A program made the position numbers and the translations under genes. 64,000 nt of DNA, taken from positions 1 to 64,000 of the forward strand of contig SUYN01000016.1 in assembly GCA_015060405.1 (NCBI GenBank), given 5' to 3'. Shown here piece by piece: positions 53,548 through 60,992 of this stretch (position 1 is its first letter; every line of letters starts with the position of its first letter). Under the pieces are notes generated by a model that ran no database searches, was not told where the DNA came from, and saw only the letters and a program-made list of their open reading frames with translations. Source of the DNA: Bacteroidales bacterium. GTDB taxonomy: Bacteria > Bacteroidota > Bacteroidia > Bacteroidales > UBA932.

Positions 53548-53579
53548 CAAATATAAGAAACTGTTCCGTTTATGGCAAT
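53548..53579 (-). promoter_or_regulatory. Promoter of the pepP-DUF456 operon
   Basis: On the reverse strand ATTG and TATATTTG are spaced by 20 bp, close to the Bacteroidetes consensus. The -7 box lies 30 bp before the pepP ATG. Confidence 0.5.
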
Positions 53580-53667
53580 ATATTTCAGCCCTGTCCAATA
53601 CGCTGCAAGCATATATTTCTTATTTTTGCATGCACATAGGGCAACCACACGATCAAACACTATACTT

Positions 53668-54336
53668 ATGTATTCAAGACTACTGACAATCATGGTCCTG
53701 TCGGTGATAATGCTGCCGCAGTTCCACGCATCTGCCCAGGACGACTGGGCGGACATCGGAAGATATGCTCAGGCAAATTCCGAAGTGACAGTGCAGCCTA
53801 AGGCTGTATTCATGGGAGACAGCATCACCCAGTGCTGGTGGGATGCCGACCAGGACTTCTTCACCTCCAACAATTTCCTGTGCAGGGGGATTTCCGGACA
53901 GACGACATCCCACATGCTTGTGAGAATGAGAAAGGACGTCGTTGACCTCCACCCGAAGTACGTCGTGATCCTGGCCGGGACCAACGACATCGCAAAGAAC
54001 AACGGCTTCATAGAAGTGGATGACATCTACGGCAACATCGTGTCCATGTGCGAGATCGCAAAGGCAAACAGGATAAAGCCGGTAATCTGTTCTGTACTTC
54101 CGGTAAAGCAGTATAAATGGAGGCCTGAAGTGACCGACTGCGCAGACAGGATCATCAGGCTCAACTCAATGCTTGAAGAATATGCCAGCAGGAACAGGTT
54201 CACGTATGTCGACTACCATTCGGCAATGAAGGACCCGGAGAACGGGCTTCCGGAGAAATGGTCATACGACGGCGTACACCTCAACGGAGATGGCTACGAC
54301 GTCATCGAAGCCATGATTCTGAAGGTGCTGAAATAA
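53668..54336 (+). CDS. Secreted SGNH/GDSL hydrolase
   Basis: A 222-residue exported esterase/lipase-like protein. ATG 53668 gives a signal (VLSVIMLPQFHASAQ); the frame is open 96 bp further up without signal character. SGNH blocks: FMGDSITQCWWD (Ser), GISGQTTSHMLVRM (Gly), VILAGTNDIAKNN (Asn) and YDGVHLNGDGYDV (Asp/His). It is of the acetylhydrolase type found with glycan-degrading genes. A possible -7 box TATTTTTG lies at 53621-53628. Confidence 0.85.
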   Translation: MYSRLLTIMVLSVIMLPQFHASAQDDWADIGRYAQANSEVTVQPKAVFMGDSITQCWWDADQDFFTSNNFLCRGISGQTTSHMLVRMRKDVVDLHPKYVVILAGTNDIAKNNGFIEVDDIYGNIVSMCEIAKANRIKPVICSVLPVKQYKWRPEVTDCADRIIRLNSMLEEYASRNRFTYVDYHSAMKDPENGLPEKWSYDGVHLNGDGYDVIEAMILKVLK

Positions 54337-54349
54337 CAGGAGAAGCAGT

Positions 54350-54466
54350 CAGCACACCTGTGTCATTTTTCCGGCCGGAAGTGACACAGGTGTGACTGAA
54401 TATCGCGATTCAGGGATATTTCCGGGACACCTGTGACAGTTCTGGGCGATTTTCTGACACAGGTGT
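54350..54466. repeat. Left REP-like palindrome array flanking the RAYT gene
   Basis: Three palindromes follow one another. First, CACACCTGTGTCA (54353-54365) and TGACACAGGTGTG (54382-54394), with TTCCGGCCGGAA nested inside. Second, CTGAAT/ATTCAG (54396-54413). Third, ACACCTGTGACAG (54427-54439) and CTGACACAGGTGT (54454-54466). The first 89 bp (54350-54438) recur at 55592-55680 with one base changed (A/G). The array begins 13 bp after the SGNH gene stop. Confidence 0.9.
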
Positions 54467-54509
54467 TATTCCTGACGTTATAACTGTTCCTGTTTCCGAA
54501 TGATTTTCA

Positions 54510-54517
54510 TACATTTG
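54510..54517 (+). promoter_or_regulatory. -7 box upstream of the RAYT-like gene
   Basis: TACATTTG fits TAnnTTTG and lies between the left palindrome array and the gene, 73 bp before its ATG. A near copy of the surrounding 11 bp (TTCATACATTT) follows at 54526-54536. No clear -33 box. Confidence 0.35.
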
Positions 54518-54590
54518 TCTCTGACTTCATACATTTCGAGAGAGATGCGGTGCAAGACTGAAGAGAAAGAATGTGAAAAAGACAAATGAT

Positions 54591-55508
54591 ATGAAAAAGA
54601 CCTACCATCTATGCCTTTCTGCAGGCAACGAGGTCATGTTCAGAGACCTTGAAGATTATAATCGTGGATTCAACTGCTTTGCGCTTGCCTTGTACAAGAC
54701 CGGCTCGACCGGACTTGTGGAATCATTCATGTCCACACATACACATCAACTTGTACAGACGACTGACCCGAAGGAACTGATGTACCATTTCCGCCTGCCA
54801 TACAGCATGTATTTCAACCATAAGTATCACAGAAGCGGGAAACTGGGAGAACAGGTACACTTTACATTGGAGGTCATAGGGCATCATCATGCTGTGGCAG
54901 CTGCCAGCTATGTCCTCAGAAACTGCATTCACCATGGAGCAGCTCCGATTCCATACGCCTATCCGCATTGTTCCGCCAATGCCATCTTCAGAAAGGAAAT
55001 GGGGAAATTTCACAATGAACCGGCACTTCCGGCCAGATCAGTCCACAAGTTCATAGGCAGACGTGCAGAATTCCCATCAAACTACATCATGAATGAAAGC
55101 GGTGTCTTTCTAAGAGAAAGTGTTCTTGATATTCCCCAGGTGGAAAACCTGTTTGTCACTCCGCGGTCATTCAATTACTACATGAATCGGAAATCTGGAG
55201 AAGAGTGGGAAGAAGAGCAGAAAAAGGATCAGAACGATGTTTCTCCTATAACTCTGGCCTCTATTGAAAAGGGAGTAAACATGCATGGTATTGACAAAAT
55301 GATCATCTTCGAAAACGGGAAAGCCGATTACAGGAAGATATCAGACATAGACTTATGCACGGAACTGGACAATCTGTCCCGAAACAGATACGGCAGAAAT
55401 TCTGTCTATCAGCTTTCGGATGATGAGAAGCACAGAATTGCCTCCGAACTATACTATGAACGGCACCTTAACAAGGCACAGATACGGAGATGCCTTGCCA
55501 TCTTATAA
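54591..55508 (+). CDS. REP-associated tyrosine transposase (RAYT)-like protein
   Basis: A 305-residue protein of the Y1/HUH nuclease type related to IS200/IS605 TnpA and RAYTs. The presumed metal-binding pair is His50 and His52 in STHTHQLVQT; the middle residue is Thr rather than hydrophobic. The following PYSMYFNHKYHRSGKLGE matches the RAYT segment with YFNxxxxRxGxL. The candidate nucleophile is Tyr107 in YVLRNCIHHG. Residues about 150-305 are an extension ending in YQLSDDEKHRIASELYYERH and LNKAQIRRCLAIL, an HTH-like tail. ATG 54591 is preferred to GTG 54573. Nearly identical palindrome arrays flank the gene, as expected for RAYT and its REP sequences. Confidence 0.72.
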   Translation: MKKTYHLCLSAGNEVMFRDLEDYNRGFNCFALALYKTGSTGLVESFMSTHTHQLVQTTDPKELMYHFRLPYSMYFNHKYHRSGKLGEQVHFTLEVIGHHHAVAAASYVLRNCIHHGAAPIPYAYPHCSANAIFRKEMGKFHNEPALPARSVHKFIGRRAEFPSNYIMNESGVFLRESVLDIPQVENLFVTPRSFNYYMNRKSGEEWEEEQKKDQNDVSPITLASIEKGVNMHGIDKMIIFENGKADYRKISDIDLCTELDNLSRNRYGRNSVYQLSDDEKHRIASELYYERHLNKAQIRRCLAIL

Positions 55509-55591
55509 GCTGACCGGCACGAACAAAGTCAACTTCTTCCATAGACAGACTCCGATCAATCAGGGAATGACAGCGCCAGATGGTGTAGAAA

Positions 55592-55708
55592 CAGCACACC
55601 TGTGTCATTTTTCCGGCCGGAAGTGACACAGGTGTGACTGAATATCGCGATTCAGGGGTATTTCCGGGACACCTGTGACACTTTTCAGTCTGAAAGTGAC
55701 ACAGGTGT
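55592..55708. repeat. Right REP-like palindrome array flanking the RAYT gene
   Basis: Same order as the left array: CACACCTGTGTCA (55595-55607) with TGACACAGGTGTG (55624-55636), then CTGAAT/ATTCAG, then ACACCTGTGACACTTT (55669-55684) with AAAGTGACACAGGTGT (55693-55708), 15 of 16 pairs. The first 89 bp equal the left array except one base; the loop of the third palindrome is different. It ends 3 bp before the stop codon of the convergent DUF4434 gene. Confidence 0.9.
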
Positions 55709-55711
55709 GGA

Positions 55712-57196
55712 TCAGAAGATTCTGTCGAGGCAGACTTTGGAGTCTGATGTGAAGACAATCATCAGATAGTCGCCTTCGATGTCGTCAAGCTCGAAGAGGA
55801 CAGTGTCGACAAAGGTGTCGTGGCGGTTATACGGCCAGACAGGTGTGTCCTTTATACCAAGAAGGCGGGCTCCTTCTCCATCCGCTGAGTCACAGGCATA
55901 CAGGAAGACCTTCTGAGGAGGAACGATACCGTCTTTGGCGGAATTGAGCATCCTCAGGATTACCTCTGAATCAGCTCCCTCTGTCTTGACGACAATCCTG
56001 TGGGTTCCGGGCTCATATTCCGTCCAGCGGTTGTCAGACGGATCTTCAGACGCCGTGGCACATGGAGCACCCGACCCGTCGCGGAGTCCGCCTTTGAATC
56101 CCATCTCAGCTGCCTTCCAGTACGGAGAACCGTTCTTCCAGGCCATGTATTCCTTGTGAAACTCCTGCGACCAATGCGGCTGTCCAAGCTGATAAGGAGA
56201 AGACGGATCTTCAACAAGACCGCAGAAGATGAACGAAATGATACACTCCGCACCACCGGCCGATGCAGCCACCTGCTGGGCGAGGAAACGTGAATAGGAT
56301 GCCGGAATCAGGGCTGATGACCTGTCGTTCGTACCCTTTTCCCAGGCGAATGACTCGCAGTTCGCCCACATCGCGATTCCGGTCTTGTCGTGGATGGCGC
56401 GAAGCTTCTTCCAGTTCTCACGCAGACGCGGCAGCGGGTAACGCTCCCTCACACATCCTATCTCATCCTGATACGCGATGATGTCCACGGTCAGCCGGGC
56501 GATCTGCTTCTCATAGCGCGGATCGTCGAAATCTGAGTTGAAGATTCCGTACGGAGAAATCATGATCTTCGCGGAAGGAGTCAGCTCACGAGCACGGGCG
56601 GTAAGAGCATTGACAGCCTCCACAGCATAGTCGGTAAGTACAGGTCCGAAACAGTCCTCTACAGGCAGATACCAGCCGTAGAATGCAGGATGCTCCCCAT
56701 ACAGCCCGGCCAGTTCCTCCATCATCCGGATCTGACGTCCCTTTATCTCCGGGTCACGCAGGTTGTCATCCTGATCCTTGGCCCAGCCCGTACTCATGAA
56801 CACCTTCATGCCATGCTTTGCGGCTTCGTCCATGATCGCGTCCACCGGACTCTGGCTGCACGACGGATAATGCCACTCCATAAGTCTGGAAGGATAATAG
56901 GCCTTGCACTCGTTGGCTACGGACATGAACACAAGGTACTCCATGCCCATTGCGTGCATCTCACGGACCTTTGCCGCCCACATCTGAGGATCGGTGTTGT
57001 CAATCTGCGTAGGGTTGGTGTACTTGTTACGGACGTCCTGATAGGGAAGGTTGATGAAGGTTCCTGTAACGGGAAGCACCTCTGTAAATTCTGCGGAAGC
57101 ATCGCCTCCGCTGCGGATATTTCCGCGTTTTTCCGCATCGCCGCAACCTGCGAGAAGGGCAAGGGAAAGGAAAACAGTCAAGATCTGATTCTTCAT
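55712..57196 (-). CDS. DUF4434-domain lipoprotein, TIM-barrel glycosidase-like
   Basis: A 494-residue lipoprotein (SLALLAGCGDAEK). Residues about 40-350 fit the DUF4434 barrel (VTGTFINLPYQDVRNKYTNP; FYGWYLPVEDCFGPVL; IMISPYGIFNSDFDDP; IAMWANCESFAWEKG). Candidate catalytic acids are the Glu in LPVEDC and the Glu in CESFAWE. The C-terminal 130 residues look like a beta-sandwich. It is probably a glycosidase of unknown specificity. Reverse-strand TACATTTG (57221-57214) may be its -7 box. Confidence 0.75.
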   Translation of the reverse strand: MKNQILTVFLSLALLAGCGDAEKRGNIRSGGDASAEFTEVLPVTGTFINLPYQDVRNKYTNPTQIDNTDPQMWAAKVREMHAMGMEYLVFMSVANECKAYYPSRLMEWHYPSCSQSPVDAIMDEAAKHGMKVFMSTGWAKDQDDNLRDPEIKGRQIRMMEELAGLYGEHPAFYGWYLPVEDCFGPVLTDYAVEAVNALTARARELTPSAKIMISPYGIFNSDFDDPRYEKQIARLTVDIIAYQDEIGCVRERYPLPRLRENWKKLRAIHDKTGIAMWANCESFAWEKGTNDRSSALIPASYSRFLAQQVAASAGGAECIISFIFCGLVEDPSSPYQLGQPHWSQEFHKEYMAWKNGSPYWKAAEMGFKGGLRDGSGAPCATASEDPSDNRWTEYEPGTHRIVVKTEGADSEVILRMLNSAKDGIVPPQKVFLYACDSADGEGARLLGIKDTPVWPYNRHDTFVDTVLFELDDIEGDYLMIVFTSDSKVCLDRIF

Positions 57197-57275
57197 TTCT
57201 GATGCATTTTGTGCAAATGTACATTTTTATCACTAATTTTACACGAGAAAAGAGTCCATATCATAAAGACCATCC

Positions 57276-58439
57276 ATGAAACGAAGAGAATTTCTGAAGA
57301 CAGCCACATTGACAGCCGCAGCAGCAGGGCTTGCGGGAGCCGGATTATCCGGCTGCCAACGTTCAGCGAGAGCTCCCGAAGGCAGATTCGACTTCAGCCG
57401 GCTCGGCACAGGCGAAGGACTCAGGCTTAGCTTCATGCCATACGAACTACAGCTGCGCCACACATTCACGGTGTCATCATATTCCCGGAAGACAACGCCC
57501 GGGGTGCAGGTGAAGATTGAATATGAGGGGTACACAGGATATGGCGAAGCCTCGATGCCTCCTTATCTGGGGCAGACCGTCGAGACCGTGTGCTCATTCC
57601 TGAGCCGTGTCGACCTCGGACAGTTCCGCGACCCTTTCCGCATTGAAGAGATTCTGGCATATGTGGACAGCCTGTCGCCGGGAGACAGTGCCGCAAAGGC
57701 TGCAATAGACATCGCCCTTCACGACCTTACCGGCAAGCTGCTGGGCCAGCCATGGTGGAGACTGTGGGGGCTGGACCCGTCCAAGGCTCCTGACACCACA
57801 TTCACCATAGGCATAGACACTCCTGATGTAGTCCGCGAAAAGACACGTGAATGTGCCGACCGCTTCAACATCCTCAAGGTAAAGGTCGGCCTGGACAACG
57901 ACCACGAGATGATCGGTACCATCCGCGAGATCACTGACCTGCCTCTCGCAGTCGATGCCAATCAGGGATGGAAGGACCGCGAAAAGGCCCTTGATGAAAT
58001 ATTCTGGCTTAAGGAGAACGGTGTGGTCATGGTGGAACAGCCTATGGCAAAGGAAAGGCCGGACGACAATGCATGGATCACCGAACGAAGTCCCCTTCCT
58101 ATATTCGCAGACGAAGCCATCCAGCGCCTGGCTGACATTCCTTCGGTCAAGGGAGCATATCACGGCATCAACATAAAGCTGATGAAATGCACCGGCATGC
58201 GTGAAGCCTGGAAGATGCTTAACTACGCACGCGCTGAGGGCATGAAGGTCATGATCGGATGCATGACCGAGACGTCATGCGCGGTGTCTGCAGCAGCCCA
58301 GCTCTCCCCTGCCGTGGACTTCGCGGACCTGGACGGCAACCTGCTCATAACAAACGACCTCTTCCGCGGAATGGAAGTGGTGAATGGGAAAATCACGCTT
58401 TCAGATGCCCCTGGCATCGGATTGCAACGTATAATATGA
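57276..58439 (+). CDS. Exported dipeptide-epimerase-like enzyme (enolase superfamily)
   Basis: A 387-residue member of the mandelate-racemase/muconate-lactonizing group. The N-terminus is a twin-arginine signal (MKRREFLKTATLTAAAAGLA) ending in a lipobox-like LSGC. The barrel shows the catalytic KxK (LKVKVGLD), metal ligands in AVDANQGW (Asp), MVEQPM (Glu), IFADEAIQ (Asp) and the second Lys in INIKLMKCTGM, with GCMTETSC after it. This residue set is that of L-Ala-D/L-Glu-type dipeptide epimerases. Such an enzyme outside the cytoplasm would act on peptidoglycan-derived dipeptides; substrate is inference. It is followed 7 bp later by GH2. Confidence 0.82.
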   Translation: MKRREFLKTATLTAAAAGLAGAGLSGCQRSARAPEGRFDFSRLGTGEGLRLSFMPYELQLRHTFTVSSYSRKTTPGVQVKIEYEGYTGYGEASMPPYLGQTVETVCSFLSRVDLGQFRDPFRIEEILAYVDSLSPGDSAAKAAIDIALHDLTGKLLGQPWWRLWGLDPSKAPDTTFTIGIDTPDVVREKTRECADRFNILKVKVGLDNDHEMIGTIREITDLPLAVDANQGWKDREKALDEIFWLKENGVVMVEQPMAKERPDDNAWITERSPLPIFADEAIQRLADIPSVKGAYHGINIKLMKCTGMREAWKMLNYARAEGMKVMIGCMTETSCAVSAAAQLSPAVDFADLDGNLLITNDLFRGMEVVNGKITLSDAPGIGLQRII

Positions 58440-58446
58440 TAGAAAC

Positions 58447-60846
58447 ATGAGAAAAATTCTTACAGCCATCATCTGCATTGCGGCAGTCATGACCGCATCA
58501 GCCCAAAGCCAGCGCGAACGTATCAACTTCGACAAGGACTGGCAGTTCGCCTTTGGAAACGCTTCCGATCCTGAAAAGGACTTCGGATGCGGAACCGAGT
58601 ACTTCAACTACCTCACAAAGGCCGCATCAATCCACAACACCGGACCTTATTCGGACAAGTTCGATGCTTCAGGATGGGCTTCAGTAGATCTTCCTCACGA
58701 CTGGGTGGTCGACCTTCCGTTTGAAGGTGAAGCCAGCCACAGCCACGGCTACAAGACCGTAGGCTACGAGTACCCGGAGACGAGCGTCGGATGGTACAGG
58801 AAGACTTTCGAGGTTCCGGCAGAAGACTACGGCAAGCACATCTGGCTGCAGTTCGACGGCATATTCCGTGACGCCCAGATCTGGGTGAACGGCTTCTATC
58901 TCGGACACGAGCGCAGCGGCTACGCAACACAGGACTATGACATATCGGAATATCTGAACTACGGAGGAAAGAACCTCGTGTGCGTACGTGCCGATGCCAC
59001 CCTGGAAGAAGGATGGTTCTACGAAGGAGCCGGCATCTACAGACATGTCTGGCTGAACAAGGCATCCAAGGTGAATGTCGCCCCATCGGGAACATTTGTC
59101 TACAGTGAATTCGCCGTACCATACAGCCTGAACGGTGAAAGCGGACCTGACCTCTCGCTTGCCTCCCTCCACATCGAGACAACCGTACGGAACATGGGAG
59201 CGGAAGCAGCCTCATATACATTGAAGCACACTCTCACCGACGCTTCCGGCGCTGTAGCGGGCAGCTGTACAGCTGAAGGCGGAATGATCCTGGCCAAGGA
59301 CAGCCACAGGAGCCTCGGAGTGATCGCTGTCGAGAATCCTCACCTGTGGAGCTGCGAAGACCCATATCTCTACAAGGTAGTGACAGAGGTCTATGTGGAC
59401 GGAAAACTCACAGACACCTACAACACGACTACAGGAATAAGACACATCGCCTTTGACAAAGACAGAGGCTTCCTTCTGAACAACAGGGAGGTCAAGCTCA
59501 AGGGTGTGAACATGCATCAGGACCATGCCGGCGTCGGAAGCGCGATTCCTGACGGCCTCCAGGAATGGAGACTGCTCCAGCTGAAGAAGTTCGGATGCAA
59601 CGCCTACCGCTCAAGCCACAACCCTATGACTCCAGAGACTCTTGAGGCCTGCGACAGGCTCGGCATCCTCGTAGTCGAGGAAAACAGGCTCACAGGTGTG
59701 AACAGGGAGCACATCTACCTTCTCGAAAGGATGATACGCCGCGACAGGAACCATCCGTGCATCATCCTCTGGAGCGTAGGAAACGAGGAATGGGGCATCG
59801 AGTGGAAGGAGTCCGGCACCCGTATAGCCGAAACAATGCGCGAGTACTGCCACCGTTTCGACCCTACCAGACTCATGACAGTGGCTTCGAGCAGCGGCCC
59901 GACCATCATCATCCCGGCAGATGTAGCTGGCTACAACTACATCCTCCAGAATCCTGTCGAGAAACACCGCGCCGACTATCCTGAGCGCCGCGCCTTCGGC
60001 TCGGAAGAGACCACGGGCTGCGGAACAAGAGGAGTGTACTTCGAGGCTCCTGAAGGACGTGAGAGAAACGCAGTTGAGGCAGGCGGAGGCAGAATGGTTG
60101 CCATAAACAGGAGCAAGCATGGACCGGACAGTCTCTACAACTGCATCGAAAGAGGATGGAAGTTCTATGCGGAAAGACCTTACCTCGCAGGCTGCTTCTA
60201 CTGGACCGGTTTCGACTACCGGGGAGAGCCTAACCCTATGGTGTTCCCTGCGACAGGATCCGAATTCGGCATCCTTGACTACTGCGGCTTCCCTAAGGAC
60301 GAGGCGTTCTACCTGAAATCATGGTGGACACAGGAGCCTGTGCTGCACATCCTTCCTCACTGGAATCTTGACGGTCACGAAGGCGAGAAGATCTCTGTCT
60401 GGGTGTACAGCAACTGCGACCAGGTGCAGCTCATCGTCAACGGCAGGAAGCTCGGCCGCAAGAACATGCCTGTGAACGGCCACCTCGAATGGGATGCCAT
60501 ATATAAGCCGGGATATGTGAAGGCGATCGGCTACCGCAACGGACGCAAGGTCATGGAGACCCGCATCGAGACTGCAGGACAGGCAACAGAGGCTGCCTGG
60601 AGCTATGAAACCATAGGCGAAACGATGGTGGCGAATGTGGAAATGCGGGACACCAAGGGAAGATTCGTGCCTACAGCCAACTGCGAGGTGGACTTCACTG
60701 CTCCCGAACAAGGCTGGAAGGTCCTCGGATGGGGCAACGGAGATCCTGCATTCCAGTACATCGAGAGGCCTGTTTCAGAGACGGATTCGATCCGTGTGAC
60801 GACTTTCAACGGCCGCGCCCAGGTCATCCTCGGAAGACCTCTGTAA
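58447..60846 (+). CDS. GH2 family beta-galactosidase/glycosidase
   Basis: A 799-residue secreted GH2 (signal IICIAAVMTASAQ). Order: N-terminal sugar-binding sandwich (about 20-200; VDLPHDWVVDLPFEG, GWYRKTFEVP, FDGIFRDAQIWVNGFYLGHE), immunoglobulin-like domain (about 215-320), TIM barrel (about 320-610; KLKGVNMHQDH, YRSSHNPMTPETLEACDRLG, ILWSVGNEEWG with acid/base Glu) and C-terminal sandwich domains. The nucleophile is probably the Glu in AFGSEETTGCG. Beta-galactosidase is likely, beta-glucuronidase or mannosidase less so. Confidence 0.88.
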   Translation: MRKILTAIICIAAVMTASAQSQRERINFDKDWQFAFGNASDPEKDFGCGTEYFNYLTKAASIHNTGPYSDKFDASGWASVDLPHDWVVDLPFEGEASHSHGYKTVGYEYPETSVGWYRKTFEVPAEDYGKHIWLQFDGIFRDAQIWVNGFYLGHERSGYATQDYDISEYLNYGGKNLVCVRADATLEEGWFYEGAGIYRHVWLNKASKVNVAPSGTFVYSEFAVPYSLNGESGPDLSLASLHIETTVRNMGAEAASYTLKHTLTDASGAVAGSCTAEGGMILAKDSHRSLGVIAVENPHLWSCEDPYLYKVVTEVYVDGKLTDTYNTTTGIRHIAFDKDRGFLLNNREVKLKGVNMHQDHAGVGSAIPDGLQEWRLLQLKKFGCNAYRSSHNPMTPETLEACDRLGILVVEENRLTGVNREHIYLLERMIRRDRNHPCIILWSVGNEEWGIEWKESGTRIAETMREYCHRFDPTRLMTVASSSGPTIIIPADVAGYNYILQNPVEKHRADYPERRAFGSEETTGCGTRGVYFEAPEGRERNAVEAGGGRMVAINRSKHGPDSLYNCIERGWKFYAERPYLAGCFYWTGFDYRGEPNPMVFPATGSEFGILDYCGFPKDEAFYLKSWWTQEPVLHILPHWNLDGHEGEKISVWVYSNCDQVQLIVNGRKLGRKNMPVNGHLEWDAIYKPGYVKAIGYRNGRKVMETRIETAGQATEAAWSYETIGETMVANVEMRDTKGRFVPTANCEVDFTAPEQGWKVLGWGNGDPAFQYIERPVSETDSIRVTTFNGRAQVILGRPL

Positions 60847-60883
60847 CAAATGAACCATTGTGAACTTGTTAATATCATTCAAA

Positions 60884-60924
60884 GGCAGTTTCTTTGCATT
60901 CGGTTAGTCCAGAAGGAAACTGCC
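60884..60924 (+). terminator. Hairpin after GH2
   Basis: GGCAGTTTC (60884-60892) and GAAACTGCC (60916-60924) form a perfect 9-bp stem with a 23-base loop, 38 bp after the GH2 stop. No T-tract follows, so it may instead be an operator. Confidence 0.35.
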
Positions 60925-60955
60925 CATAAAGAATTGAATTAAAAAATTGTGTCAG

Positions 60956-60988
60956 ATTGTGTTCAGTTCAAGACAAATTGTATCTTTG
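60956..60988 (+). promoter_or_regulatory. Promoter of the leucine-rich-repeat lipoprotein gene
   Basis: ATTG (60956-60959), 21-bp spacer, TATCTTTG (60981-60988). The expected transcription start falls at about 60993, the A of the ATG. Confidence 0.55.
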
Positions 60989-60992
60989 TGAA

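Noticed and set aside
54350..55708. CRISPR array or ordinary insertion sequence
   Set aside because: There are only two long repeats with a gene between, no spacer pattern, no terminal inverted repeats with target duplication, and the gene is Y1-like rather than DDE-type.
59690..59706. Extra copy of the RAYT palindrome half-site inside GH2
   Set aside because: CACAGGTGTGA occurs once without a partner arm and lies in conserved coding sequence, so it is chance.
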